From: Heterodera schachtii
Lineage: Eukaryota > Nematoda > Chromadorea > Rhabditida > Heteroderidae
NCBI GenBank assembly: GCA_023374025.1
Contig: SIJG01000113.1
Location: 297,213 to 361,212 of the forward strand
Direction of reading: 5' to 3'
Length of the DNA: 64,000 bases
Below the pieces are notes generated by a model. It was not told the origin of the DNA and searched no databases. It saw only the letters and a list, made by a program, of their open reading frames with translations. Position numbers and translations under genes: made by a program. Positions 1 to 13,039 of this stretch are shown piece by piece. Numbering within the stretch: the stretch's first letter is position 1; every line of letters begins with the position of its first letter.

Positions 1-1597
1 CAAAATTTAATATGCCGGATATAAAAAATTTTATTTTTAAATTTTTTGTAATTTCTCCATTTTAATCACATTTTGATTTTAAATATATTTTTCGTTTATT
101 GTACATAAAGGATTCTGAAATATCTCCAAAATTGATGTGTAAGGAAAAATTTTCTGCTCATTTGTAAAATGCGGACACCTAGAGTTTCTCGAGATTCTAG
201 GAACTCGAGTCAAGAACTTTCTTGTTCTTTTTGCGTCTCGGTCTTGATCTCGGGTCATTCTCGAAGTTGGGCATGTTTCTCAAAAAATTTCTGAACTTGA
301 ACAGCCCTTCTGACAGCATCGTAACTTTGTTAGAGTTTAGATAGATTTTCAAATAGCAAAGAATTTATATAGTTTATTGCCGTTCATTATTTTCCATTGA
401 ATTTTCCTTAAATGGTCAGATCAGCCAAATTTAAATCATGAACTGATCGGTGGTTTATTTCAATCAGCAGGAGGTTTTTTGGCAAGATAAAACCAGAAAT
501 AAAGGAAAATTATAAAAGTTTAATTTCTTAAAATAATAATTCATGAGCTCGAAAAAGAATTTGTTTAATTAAAATGAAATATATTTCAAGGCAAATGGGA
601 AAGATAAAGGGAACAAGAAAGAAAAAATCCAACCGATCTCAATATTGATGCAATTAGAAGAAACTACGCAGGAAAGTATATGAAATATTAAAATATAACC
701 AAAATTATAAAAATGTTAACTAATGAAAATAAAAAATTTTTGAATATATAAAAATAATATAGACAAAAATAATGGATTAAATTGAAACACAAGCAGCAAA
801 TACACAAACAGATTCGGCTTGACATCTATGATGCGATATTATTTTTAAAAAGTATTTAAATAAAATTGTTGGTAAATCTATTAATATGTAAATTTAATTG
901 CTAAACCAAATTAAATCCAATAATGTCGAGAACACCAAATGAATTATTTAAAACAAATTTTGAATAAATTTTTAAAATAAATATTTTAAATTTTGAATTA
1001 AAATTTATATATGACTCTAAACATTATTTACATAAATTCACTTGAAACCACCGTACACTACGGAATTAGAATGGGAGCCAAAAACCAAAAAAAATCAAAG
1101 CAATCTTTAAATCAATGAAGAACATAAAATAGATATACCTTTTTGTGGATATTTGCCTATTTTGGCTATAAAAGTACATAATCGAATATAAATGCAATAG
1201 AACTCCTAATTTAATTAAAACTTGAGAAAATAATTTTAAAGAAAAAAATCTAATAAATATTATTAATATGATTTTTTTAACAAAAATAAAAAATGAAACG
1301 CTAAAAAATAAAAAATAAAACAAATATTTTTTGGAGTAATATATATATTTATTAAAATTTATTCTACAATTTAGGCATAAGAAAATAATTCTTCTAATTA
1401 GTAAAATCAAATACAAATAATATTTAAAACGAGATATGAAATACAACTAATTAGATTAGATTGAGAATATTTCATCATCCAACCGTTTTAATTGGAAAGA
1501 AGCGCGTTGTTCTAGCACCGCGCCAACACATGAGGCATTAATGAAAGCTGCGCCGCAAAGATATTTAAAAATATTAAATTGGTAAATTAAAATAAAT

Positions 1598-1685
1598 TAA
1601 AAAATCATTTATTCTGCAGTTGAAATAGAAAAAGTTTTATTAGAAAAAAATTATTTTTACATTGCAAGCATCGGAAAAACAACAT
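1598..1685 (-). repeat. Module A copy (GCTTCTGCAGTGTC / TTCAACTGCTGAAT), minus orientation
   Basis: Reads CATTTATTCTGCAGTTGAAATAG followed after a short AT spacer by ACATTGCAAGCATCGGAAA on the + strand. Its reverse complement matches the module seen at about 29,140, 55,420, 57,120, 59,450, 61,810, 62,490, 62,990 and 63,490 in the right half. Confidence 0.55.
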
Positions 1686-1784
1686 TTTATTATTAATAAT
1701 AAATATTGATAAAAACCATTTGAAAAATAATTAAAAGCCGACTCGACTAAAACCAAATATTTATAAAAAGGGCTAAAATTTCTA

Positions 1785-1860
1785 ATATATAAGTCCTTTT
1801 ATGAATGAAACCGCAGCGCCAGCCATTAACTCGAACATTCAAAATCTTCAAAATTTAATG
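1785..1860 (-). repeat. Module E copy, minus orientation
   Basis: AAGTCCTTTTATGAATGAA, then GCAGCGCCAGCCATTAACTC and GAACATTC. The reverse complement of this run is found nearly intact at 53,970-54,045, with the same order of motifs. Weaker relatives start near 18,853 and 22,690. Confidence 0.7.
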
Positions 1861-2534
1861 ATAAGTGAATTAAACCACCTCATTTTAATAAATAAATCTC
1901 TTCCTACTTTGTACTAAATTGCGAGAAAAGTAATAAAAGTGATTTTGTAATCAACAAATGAACATAATGAAATTCCATATTAATAACCTTTAAATTAATT
2001 AAAAAATTTAACTTTTTTAAACTGTTAGTCGCTCAAAGTGAAATTGAAGGATTTTGCAATGTAGTGATCATGGGCAAAAAAAATAAATAACAGAATTTGC
2101 AGTATATTTTTTTATCACCGGCAAATAAATATAATAAAAATCATAGGTGTTTCTGAAAATATTAAAATCATACTAAAAACTTTAAAAATAGTAAAAATCA
2201 AATAAAACAAACAATAATCTAGTTAAATTATTGACAGGACAAAAATTGAATCAAAAACCAAAATATGAGATAAATAGCATAGACCGTAAAATATTAAATG
2301 AAAAAAAAACAACGGTCGATAATGAAAAAATTCTAACCTGAATACTAGAATGAATCAAAATATTTGAATAAAAATAGATTAAAAATTATAAAATAATTAA
2401 CTAGTTAAAATTTTTTAATGCTAAAAAATAGGTAAAAAATAATAAATACAAAAATCTAGGTAAATCTTAAAACAATTATGAAATTTAGGAAAAAAATAGC
2501 AAATAAAAATTCGGCAATAACATATTGTAAAACT

Positions 2535-2705
2535 TATTATTTGTTATGCCCGATTGTTATAGATAAAGTTGATTTATATAACAAACAAAAGAAATGAACT
2601 CCGAACAACTCGGATCGAAAACAAAAAACGATGAACGGTCATCGCGTAGCAAGCAGATGAGGCTGTAAAAATACTAATAGCAAGAACAGAGCGCTAAATA
2701 ATAAT
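2535..2705 (-). repeat. Module R1 copy (GGGCATAAC ... GCTACGCG), minus orientation
   Basis: The reverse complement carries, in order, CTTGCTATTA, TTGCTACGCG, a GAGTTCATTTCTTT-like run, TATAAATCAACTT, ATCTATAACAA and CGGGCATAACAAA. The same order appears at 30,404-30,575 and, shortened, at 29,881-29,990 on the + strand. This is one of the clearest inverted pairs between the two halves. Confidence 0.75.
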
Positions 2706-2983
2706 ATAATAAATAATTGCAAGAAAATAATACACAAAATAACATATGCTGTTTTTCTTGTCATAGAGTCTTAAAAAGTTATTATTGATTTTTTAAATAA
2801 ATATTAAAATTCACCATAAAATATCTAACTACAGCTGGAATCCAAAAATTAATACTATATTTCAAGTCAATCTGCAGAATTGCTGAAAAAATCAGAGAAA
2901 AAACAACAAAAAGTAAAAAAAAAATAATATATCTATAATATATAAATATAATTTTTCTAATTCACAAAAACAACTCATTGAAG

Positions 2984-3079
2984 ATGCATCACAAAACCCT
3001 TTTGATTGTGCTTTTTATTCTATTTTTGCTTTTGTTGTTGCTTCTGCCGTTACTTGTTTCTTCTTATAAATCTGCGTAA
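2984..3079 (+). CDS. Possible signal-peptide-like mini-ORF
   Basis: A 31-codon frame from ATG at 2,984 to TAA at 3,077. It begins M-H-H-K-T and continues with an uninterrupted hydrophobic core of about 17 residues, mostly leucine, then P-L-L-V-S-S-Y-K-S-A. This n-region, h-region and small-residue end look like a secretory signal peptide or a single membrane span. The block is locally T-rich inside the A-rich half, which alone would yield Leu and Phe codons, so chance is a serious alternative. No downstream exon was recognised; a GC|GTAAAA donor just before the stop is conceivable but weak. No function is assigned. Confidence 0.15.
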   Translation: MHHKTLLIVLFILFLLLLLLLPLLVSSYKSA

Positions 3080-5019
3080 AATTGGTTTATCTGTTAGCAA
3101 TTACGTGAATCTATTAATTTTGAAAATGTTATTGAAGATTACATTAGTCATAAAAATTATAAATAAATAATTAACCAGTCAACTTTCATGTAATAACATC
3201 TATATACATCCGGAATCAGAAAATAAATACTAGATTTCAAGGTAATATGAATGATTTTTAGAAGAAATTTCTAATAAACATAAAAAATAGATAATAATAA
3301 ATTATATAAAACTAGAAAAAACAAATACTTTGCAATGTTAACGAATAAATTTAGTTAAAATATATTATTATGAATAAAAAATTAGCGAAAGTTTAATAAA
3401 CAATTGGAAGACTTAAATTTCCTTATTTTTATTTTAAATGAATTTCTCATTGTTGAATGAAAATAAAAGGAATATTATTTATTAAAAAATTAAACTTCTA
3501 AAGAATTTAAAAATAATCATACTTTAGGGTTATAATTAAAAATATGTTATAGAGAAAGTTAATAAATCCTAGAAAAAGTTAAGTTAAATAAATTTAAATT
3601 CATCGAAATTGCAAACTATTTTATAATGTTAACTGTATTTTTTGACATTATGTGCTTTAAGGATCATATTAAGGCAAGTACAAATAAAATAAATGGAATT
3701 AGATTTTTTACCAGCCTTATTTTAGTAAAATTACATAAAAAATAATTTTCGAATAAAGGAAAAAATTATAGAACACTCGCTGAGATAGAGGTAGAGCAAA
3801 ATTGGACAACTTTTAATGGCATGACCATAAAACTTCTTTTAAACAAAAATGTTTTTCATAAAAAAAGAAACGCATGCCAAGAAGCTGATAATGATCAGAA
3901 CAAAAATGAATTATTTAAAATAAATTTTGTTGTAGAACTTTTAATATAATTAATTTTTTAAATTTTAAATAAATTCATATAAGATTCGAAATAATATTTT
4001 AAATAAATTCACTTGCAAACAACACCACAATATGGGTTATAATTGAAGCCAAAAACCAAGAAAAGAAAGAAAGAATTATTTAATAATTATTTAAGAATTA
4101 ATAAATAAAACAAAAGAATGATAAAATCTGATGACTAATCTCAACAGTAAGAAAAGATTACAAAAATAAAGTTAAAAATAATTTACGAACATAACTCTTT
4201 ATTAAAATGTAAAATATAATTGAAAATAAAAATAAAAGTTTGATCATTTCAGTCTGAAAATGAAATAAATATAATGCATATAAAAATAGAAAAAAACAAG
4301 CTTATAGTTAGTTTAGCAAGGTTAAATATAGTGATCATAAAAAATTTGCTAAAGAGATATTTGCTTTTTGGAATTTTATAAACAATTGAACTCTATGCAA
4401 GGGATAATAAATAAACAGACAACAAATAGAATAAATAAATAAAATAATACAATTAAAATAACCGGATCAACTAAGCCTAAGAAACGCAATAATCATTTAG
4501 CATTCGCCATATTATGAAGCGGTTATACCGAACTAAACAAACTGAATTGAGTGTAAGATTTAAGAGAAATAACTAATAAAATAAATAATATATATTTACC
4601 ATAAAGATGCCATTATGTTGCATAATACTATAAAATAAAAAATATATATATAATGAAACAGGTGTAATTTTAAAGAGAGAAAAATTAATTTAAAATACAA
4701 AAAGAAATTCAATTTAATAAATCACTTGAAAAAGGGAGAACTGGCAGAAATATTTATTGGATTTGATTGAGAATTTGTTAAACATTTTGAAAAGCTAAAA
4801 AACCTATAGTGGACAAGAAATAATAATTATTAATTCAATTTTTGATCAAAAATCAATTACAACAAAAATACCACCTAAAAATAATAAGAAATAAACTCAA
4901 GAAAGTCTGAGATTTACATAAAATATGCTACTCCAATAATTGACATAATATTATAATAATTATTAAAATGTTATTAAATAAATGATATTTAAAAAATAAA
5001 TATTTTTTTTTTGAAATGA

Positions 5020-5185
5020 TTAACCCTAATATTAAACGAATAAGATACAGAGGAGTGAGATATTTAACAAAATTAATGAATATGACGCTAATTAAAATAC
5101 AATTACGCGCTAATTTATTAATAAATGTCAAAATCAACAAATAACAAACATATCTATTACCATGAGTACTATAGCGATCATTAAA
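5020..5185 (-). repeat. Module R7 copy (CTCCTCTGT...TATTCG), minus orientation
   Basis: The + strand reads CCTAATATTAAACGAATAAG, then AGAGGAGTGAGATATTTAAC, ATTAATGAATATGACGCTAA and ACGCGCTAATTTATTAATAA, ending with a CATGAGTACTATAGC-like run. The reverse complement follows, module by module, the copies at 49,140-49,330, 55,890-56,185, 58,890-59,080 and 61,350-61,510. Confidence 0.8.
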
Positions 5186-6407
5186 TTTTTTCTATATAAT
5201 ATGTTTTTAAAATTTTCAACTCATAATCTAATAGTTAAGACGATAAAACTACATACGAAACGTGGCATGTGTGCTTTGGATAAGCCAGAGCTGGAGATGG
5301 TGCTTTGGTTTTGTCTGCAAACGAGATTTTATTGATACTTTGGTTATTATTTAAAATCATCAAAAACACATTCTATGTAAATTTTATACCTTAAATAAAA
5401 ATAAAATGTTTTTTAAACTTTTTAAAATATTTTTTAACTTTTAACTTTATTAATGAATAATAAAAATGAATTTTTTTTTGTATAATTCTAATTATTATAA
5501 TTAAAAATAAACGAGTGCAGATTTGAGTCAGACAATTACATACGAAAATTTCATTTTAATAAACGTTCGATAATTAAATATTCAGCAAATTTAAAGAAGC
5601 ATGCATTTTAAGAGGAAAAGAAAATTTGTTTAAAAAGAATGTGAAAATTAGATAAAGATGGAAGATTAAAACCTTATTTCAGACATTACAAATACAAAAT
5701 AATGGAATATAAAAATAATATACGGAAATAAAAAATATAATTTTATAATACGAAAAAGCAAACGTCATTATTTCTAATCTGTCGCCAAAATTCGTGATGT
5801 GAAGGAGAAGGGAAAGGAAGAAGGAGGGAGCGCCCCTACCCAGCGAAGAGAAGGGAGTTTTGCTTCCATCACGGGAAGGGTTTTCTTGTGTTGACACCGA
5901 GGAACTCAATTAATAATCATTAAAAGAATTTTTATTTATCGCAAAATCAAATACTTCAAAAGCAGGCGTCAAATTATCTACATCCAATGGCCATGAGACA
6001 TAAATTAAATAGAAGAAATATTAACCAAAAAACAAAGCACTAAAAATTGCAAGTAAAAAAACGAAAGTAAAATTATTTTCAAATTAAATTAAACTAGGTG
6101 CTAAAATAATTGCAGTTTTGAAAGGAAATTTAAAAACACGGAATATATTTTTTATATGAAAGAAAATCGTAATTTCATATAAAATTGCATTAAAGTGCAA
6201 AAAAAAACTCAAAATAAATTACTCATAAAATAGAAGCGAAATAAAAAATAATAATTAGCTACAAGAAATTGCAAAAATTGATATACTTAATTATTTATTT
6301 GAAGCTAATATTCCGGAGAAAAATTATTAAAATCTTCAAAATTCAGTTTGTTTCGAGTTATACAAAAAATGGTGCAAAATGCACGTCTTCAAGGAAGTCA
6401 TGCACAG

Positions 6408-6994
6408 CAGGGATGGCATTCCGAGGCCCCAAAAATTTTCGGAACCGGAAATCAGAATTCCGAGGCCCAAAAATTTTTTGGAAGTCGGAAATCGGAATTA
6501 CGACCCCAAAAACGCCGGAAACCGGAAATCGTAAATTTTTCAAAAAATATAAAATATAATAAAAATTATTAATTTTAATAGGCTAATTTTTTTAATTACT
6601 AATTATTAAAAGGTGATTTCACAAATATTTTTAGCATATTCGCTTGAAAAAGGTATTCAATGTTTTTCATGAAAATTTTTTATTCATTTTCATTGTTTTT
6701 TTTTTTTTTGCTGCGCGCTTTTTTCAAAGAATTTTGCGCAACAAAAGGTGGGGGTCCGGGGATGCCGATAGGCGCCGCCAGGAAAATTTTGCAATTTTTA
6801 ATACGATTGGTTAAGAAATTTTGTCCAAAAATGACTAATTTTTGAAAAAAAAATTCAAAAAAAAATTTCCGACTTTTTATCAAATATTTCGAAAACCGGA
6901 AGTCGGAATTCAAAGGACCAAGTTTTTTTTCGGAAATCGGGATTCTGATCTAAAAATGTCGGAAATCGAAAATCGGAATTCAATGCCATCCCTG
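6408..6994. mobile_element. hAT-type MITE, TIR CAGGGATGGCATT (587 bp)
   Basis: Terminal inverted repeat CAGGGATGGCATT at the left end and AATGCCATCCCTG at the right. The flanks are ATGCACAG and ATCCACAG, an 8-bp target duplication with one mismatch. Arrays of a GGAAATCGGAATTC-like subterminal repeat lie inside both ends. The interior carries the GC-rich hairpin shared with other elements (about 6,756-6,781, partly decayed) and a weak GTTAA box at 6,808. No transposase is encoded; the overlapping short open frames are by-products of the repeats. Confidence 0.85.
6756..6781 (+). repeat. Cassette hairpin copy (decayed)
   Basis: Inner part GATGCC-GATA-GGCGCC keeps the GATA loop and the innermost pairs, but the outer stem has mismatches compared with the intact copies at 26,511, 31,733 and 42,079. 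Confidence 0.6.
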
Positions 6995-9900
6995 ATCCAC
7001 AGGTCATCCACCACTCTCGCCCATCAATTCATACTCCTGAAAAAAGGGCAAGGCATTGGGTGTATGATGTAATAAAGCAAGTACAGAAAATATAAAAGGA
7101 ATAGAAAGTTTTTAAAAAATACGAAATGATAAAATCTAAAATAACTTACGAAAATGTAAGCTGATGATTATGAATTTAAATAAATAATTCATTAATTACA
7201 TACCAATTATGTTGACACCCAAAGGGGAAAGCAGCTTGGATGCATTAATCTTGTGTAGCCATGAAAAAAAAATAAACTGAAATTCGAGATAAATAAGGAA
7301 AATTCAAGATAAATAAAGAAAAATATGCCTCTTTCGACAGAAATTTATAAATATAAGAAAATATTATATATAATAAAAATATTGAGCTTTTTAAGACAAA
7401 TAAATACAATGAAATAACAAATAAATAGCTAAAATAATCAAAAAAAAGTGAAAAACAAAAACTCTAAAAATTGCATAATAATAAAACAAACGCAACCAAA
7501 AACATTTAATTATCACACAAGTGCAAAAATATAATACTTAACAAAATGCATATTTTCAAAACAAAAAAATTTTAGAAAAAATTTAAAAAGGAGTTTCAAT
7601 ACTAAAGAAGGATAAATCTAAAATGCTTACTCGATTTGAAACTTTAGTTTGAGAAAAACAGTAAATATAACATTAAACTACTTAAACAATAAATAAAGAA
7701 AAGAACTATTTTTAAAGAAAAATGATTTTATATGAAGAGAACAAATTAATTTTTTTATTTATTTTGATAATTGAAACCAATTACAATATTAAATAGTGTT
7801 TAATTTGAAAAATAAAGCATTTAAAGAAAAATAACACTAAAATATAATTATTTTAAATAAAATATTATTCATTTAAAGGCACAAAATCTATATCAATGAA
7901 GTGCAATATAGATATCGGAATCATTTTAAAGTACACCATGAAGGGTTCACATTTCTTTGTCCATGTCGTCATCGTGGATTTGGTCTTATTGTGATGTCTA
8001 ATTCTTTAGTCCTTTCTTCATTTTAAATTTAGATTGAACTTCGATACTTCGATGACACAATTTTTTACTCATCAACCAAGACTAGAAATTGCACACCCTG
8101 AAGCTTGATTTTCTATGTTAATAAATATTTTGAATTAACAGAATTCGTTTTAAAGATTAGAAAAAACTAATTTAAAAAATTATTCACATAAATAAAAAAA
8201 ATATCTCACAACAAAGTTCTTGCAAAAGTCCTGGATTTTCCTGAGTTAAAAACTATTTTGAATAAATTTATTTAATCAGCATAATGCTTTTAATATTTTT
8301 TTTTATTTTCCAAAATTTTAAATGCGAAAGTACGATAACAAAATTTAGCTGCATGTTTAACCTAAACACTCACATTTATTGCAATAACATAATTGCAAAA
8401 AAGTTGATATTTATACAAACATGAATTGATAAAAATTCATTTTAAAAAATGATAAATAAAGTAACAAAATTATTAAATAAATTTTTAAAATAATCAGAAA
8501 AATATAAATAAATTAACATTTGCTTAATAATATGACTTTTATAAAAAAATTTTAGAGTATTTACCAAAATAGAGGTCTTAAATATTGTTTCTAAAACTAA
8601 CTAAAAAAAAATTAAATAAAAAAAATTAAAAGCAGTGCTTAAAAAATAACTTTTATTATGTAGGAAAGAACTTCATTCGTCAAGGGAACAGTACTTTGAT
8701 ATTGTAAGAACGGATTCAAATTTCTCAAACTATAAATTTTAAATATGATAAACATTGATTTATGATAAAATGTCAAAAGTTGATAAATGTCAAATATAAA
8801 GATTATAGTCGTTATAATGACGGGATAAATGATATTTCAACATTAAATAATTAATTTTTCCATAATGTGGCAATATTGTGAGAGACACGGTCCCATGTTT
8901 AAAGTTTGAGTTGAATATATGGTTAAGTAACGATCTGAAAAAAAGAAGGATATATTTATTATAATTAAAAAGCAACTATAAATATTTGTAATTTATAATA
9001 ATCTCAGTAGGATAAAGGAATATTAAAAGTGTTATATTAATGAAAATCATTTTTTTTTACAAAATTTTACTAAAAAATAAAAAGAGAAATTGTTTAATTC
9101 TCATCCAAAATAATTCACAACAAATGTTATTAATCAGGCGAATAAGATAATCCAGTGAATTGTTATTATATATATATATGCATAATATGTTTTTCAAAAA
9201 AAAAAATGTTGCCACTTGTTCAAGGAAAAAAGAGTTAAATTTAAATAAAATCGAACGATGAAAGCCTAAAAATTTCTTAAATTTTTATAGAGACATTAAC
9301 TTAATTAACTGTACTAAATTTTCCTTTGCTACATTTGAGTTTAATTACGCAAATTAAAATTTGAGCGAAATCTGTGGGCGTATAGTCATTTTAAAAAATT
9401 ATTTAAAAATAGCTGAATCGCAACAAACCAAATTTTGATTGTAATAATACAAGTTTGGCGTCCACATGCAATTCACAACAGATAATCACTTTTTTAAATC
9501 ATCAAAGCATAAATAAATGGAATACGTTTAAATTTGAATAAACGAAAAAAATTTTAACCACAAACTTAATGCTACGAAGACAAAATTTAATCACATTATA
9601 ACATAAAAAACAACTAAAAAATAAAAATAATACTAAATTTATAAAATCATTTTAGTTTTAAAATAAGAAAATTTGATATATTGTTAAATTTTTAAGCAAA
9701 ATATAAAATAGTAATTTTTTAAAAAATTTAATGATTTTAAAATTATTACGGTTTTTTAAAAAGACTATTTGGTACCTTTGTATTTTTTACTGTTGATAAT
9801 TAAAGCCAAAAATTTTTGAAAAAAAATCTATTTTTGCTTATTCTTTATAAAATTATTCCATCCTTTCATAATTAAATTTGAATCGATATAAAATCTTTTG

Positions 9901-10077
9901 ACCATTTCGTCCAGCTTCCCACATACATGCAAAAGTGCAAATGTCATTTAATTTATAATTTTTATTTAATTTAAAATAATTATTTTTTCAAAAAAAATAA
10001 AATGGAGATAAGGGGGATAATTTGAGAATGGGGCATTAATGGGATAATTAAAGAAAATAGGGTAATTAATTTTAATT

Positions 10078-10310
10078 TTAAAATAGTAAATCACAAATCA
10101 TTTTTGCCCATTTAGCAAATTTTTCAATTGAATTTTGTACCCCCCTTAATCCGACCAAAGCACAATGACAATAATAGAGCAGCCAAAACCTGAGCCGACT
10201 GAACAATTTGGTGTTGATCTGAACCTGAACCCGGAAGTACAAGCGGGATTTGCCCATTTCAGTCTGTTGAGCACCAATTAGGAGGGGACTCAATTTGCTT
10301 TGCTCATATT
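10078..10310. other. GC-richer islet, unassigned
   Basis: An islet clearly richer in G and C than its surroundings, with CCTGAACCTGAACCCGGAAG and a C6 run. It resembles the subterminal iterations of the hAT elements nearby, but I found no paired ends or target duplication. A 71-codon minus-strand open frame covers it and has no recognisable domain. Confidence 0.3.
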
Positions 10311-10496
10311 GTAAATTTTGTACATATTATTTTTATTATTAGTTTTTGATTTTTTAAATTTTTTATTACAAATTATCCTAATCAAAAAGGTTTAAAATTA
10401 CTTTAATTGAGGATTTACTTTTTTTGTGAAGTTTAGCTTTTTAAAAACTTCAACAAATATTTGCAGTTTTTAAGAAGCGTACTAGCCTCTGATCCA

Positions 10497-10772
10497 TAGG
10501 GCTGTGATTTTAGGAAAAAAACTAAAAAATAGGTACCTAAATAGGTGCGAAAAATTGCGAAATAGTGGCGAAATTGGTGAAATGTGGGTGAAAAATTTGT
10601 AGATTTATGTTCTATTATACAAAATCTTGAAAATTTTTGTTACTTTTACAACCTTTTGAAAAAATTTCCAAGAGGTCGTTGCTTTTATTTCGCTATAAAA
10701 ATGGGTTTTTCGTGCTTTTCTCATTGAAGAATCGCAGAAAAATATTAAATAAATCTAAAAATCCCAGCCCTA
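10497..10772. mobile_element. Short hAT-type MITE, TIR TAGGGCTG (276 bp)
   Basis: Left end TAGGGCTGTGATTT and right end AAATCCCAGCCCTA form a 14-bp terminal inverted repeat with one mismatch. Flanks CTGATCCA and CTGATCAA are an 8-bp target duplication with one mismatch. The interior lacks the shared hairpin cassette. The end sequence resembles that of the 60.6-kb element. Confidence 0.8.
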
Positions 10773-10814
10773 CTGATCAACCAAATAAAAATCGTCCTTG
10801 ATCCATTTATTATG

Positions 10815-10985
10815 CATACCTTTTTCTTCCTCGCTCTTCCTCGCTCCCTCCCCCTCTTCTCGCGTTCTCTTTCCCTCCCCCAGCCTTCTCTCCCTCCCCA
10901 CCCCTTTCTCTTCCCATCGCCCTCTCTCTTTTTACACTCGCTCTCTCTTCCCCCCTTTTCTCTCCGTTATCTCTCTCGCTACATC
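10815..10985 (+). repeat. Long pyrimidine (C/T) tract
   Basis: About 170 bases almost purely C and T on the + strand (CTTCCTCGCTC, CCCTCCCC and CTCTCTCTT blocks), within an otherwise AT-rich background. Such tracts can adopt triplex (H-DNA) structures. The two overlapping Ser/Leu/Pro-rich frames here simply translate the tract and are not annotated as genes. Confidence 0.85.
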
Positions 10986-11129
10986 CCTACTTTTAATCAA
11001 TACAAAAGGACGCGTTGTCTTCGTTCCATTGCCATTGTCCTCCAACTGCACAAATTAGTTCTTCTCCCAATGCCCACATTCATTCGTTCGTTAGTTCATA
11101 GACAAAAAGTCCATTTTCGTTTCTTAAAT

Positions 11130-11250
11130 TTAAGTATTTTGTTACAGATTTGAACCAAAAATGACCAATTTTTTGCGATTTTAAGCCAGTTATGAAAAAT
11201 AATACGGTTATGGGCCCGTCGGTGCTGATGGGCGCCGCTGTTGGAAAATG
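11130..11250 (+). mobile_element. Orphan copy of the hAT-MITE interior cassette
   Basis: TTGTTACAGATTTGAACC, AAAATGACCAATTTTTTGCG and GATTTTAAGCCAG, followed by a relative of the GC hairpin (GTCGGTGCT ... GGGCGCCGCTG at about 11,215-11,240), match the cassette inside the 26.2, 31.0 and 41.7 kb elements. Despite searching both sides I found no terminal inverted repeat or target duplication, so this is a decayed or truncated element. Confidence 0.6.
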
Positions 11251-13039
11251 CAGTCCAAATGAAGCACATAGAATAATGCCCATTTTTCAGATAAAATTGG
11301 CAAAAAATAGAAAATAAAACATATATCCAAATACTTACTCTAAGTAAATTAAAACTTATTAAAAATTCATTTAATACATTATAATTAAATCGTAGTTTTT
11401 TTGTTTTTGTTTTATGTTATGCAACTTAATTATCTTTTAGTGATGTACGAGACCGAATCAAATTTTGCGATTTTGAGACTATTTTTTAAGAATTTTAAGT
11501 AAAAAAGAGACAAAATACAATAAAATTTAAAATTAATTATAAAAAAGATGAATTAAACAATTGAATTTATAGCCAAAACATTTTCTCCGTATAATTATGA
11601 AAAACATTATAAAAGATAAATTCAAGAAATATACAACTGTGAATAATTCTCTCATTTTTTACCTAGTAGGAAAAAAATTAAAATATAAAAAATAGAGTAA
11701 TAAATATTTAAATTTGATTAGGTATTGAAATTTTTCGACAATTTTTTGATTTAGAGAAGTAATAATAAAAATTAGGTGTTTTGGTAAGATGAAACCAATC
11801 TTTGACGAATTTGAACAAAGTATATTTTCATAAAAGGAAATCACATGCATTAAAAATTGGTCGACTGAAAAACCCTAAATCCTTGGTTGCCTTTTAAAAA
11901 TGGATAAATAATATTTAACTTAAAAAGAAACTTTATATAAATTTTAATAGACATAAAAATTATTTTTTCTTAATTTAAATTTGAAAGTGTATGCAAAACC
12001 ATAAAAAACTTTGAAAATTTCAAAGAATTCTAAAAAATAGTTAAACCTAAACTTCATTGTCAACAGCCTAAGTGCAAATTTGAATGAATTTATGCTAATA
12101 CAAAAGTAAAAATTTATAATGGCATTAACACTCATACCGAATAATTACACATTGCACGTGAAATGTTTACGCTTTTTTGCATTAAATTTAATAAAAAAAA
12201 TTTAAAATAAAACATTTAAATTATTCAAAATTGAGATAAAGAAAAAATATTATTATGGAAAATATGAAGTAACAAAAAATTTTTATTTCGTTTGACAACT
12301 TAAAAATATCGCAATATTTAAACAATTTTAATAAAAAAAATATTTAATTTACGAATTATAGATAAAAGAAAAGTAAATAAATGTTTAAGAAATGAACTAA
12401 AATAATTTACAAAAACTAATACTTATTACAATTTATATATTCTACCAAAAGCAATTTTTAAAAAAAGTACAAAATGAAAATAAATGAATGCCACATACAT
12501 AAATAAAAATTAAATAATATTTATTGTGTCCTTGAACTATTATAAATTTTTTTCGAGACAAAATCTACAAAACTGGTTAACTGATAATTACTAATAAAAA
12601 ATAAACACAACATATAAACTTGAAAGTGGTTATAAATAATTTACTGTGACTCACTAAATCAAATAAACAAATACAAAAGTTCATAGACAAGAGAGCATTT
12701 AAAATACATATTATATTAAACCATAAAAATAATTTATTATATTTTGAAAAAAGTAGTTCTCTATCCAATCAAAACAAAGATAAGAAAGACGCTGCCGTAA
12801 AATTTTGGTAGCAATTTGAAGAAGTTTTCTGTTTTGCTCTTTTAACATCATCCAAATGCCCAAAACCATATTTAAAAAGAGGAAAAGTGATTTTCAAATA
12901 CGGATTAAAGGCTAAGATAACAAAAAATTTCAAAAACTAGTAATCTAAAGTTAAATAAATACATAAATAAACGAGCTGATGCATTACTAATAAAAAATAA
13001 AAGTTAATAAGAATAAAGGGGCAAAATATTTGTAAATTA

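Noticed and set aside
160..320. CTCGAGA / CTCGGTC iterations near the window start, like a MITE end
   Set aside because: No inverted partner or target duplication was found and the left context is cut by the window.
1066..1446. 126-codon minus-strand Phe/Ile/Leu/Tyr-rich frame
   Set aside because: It has the composition expected from translating A-rich DNA on the opposite strand, with no domain and no conserved copy.
6269..7072. Six overlapping open frames at 6.3-7.1 kb
   Set aside because: They lie across the hAT MITE at 6,408-6,994 and translate its subterminal repeats on both strands.
10798..11153. Ser/Leu/Pro/Phe-rich frames at 10.8-11.15 kb
   Set aside because: They are translations of the C/T tract in two frames.
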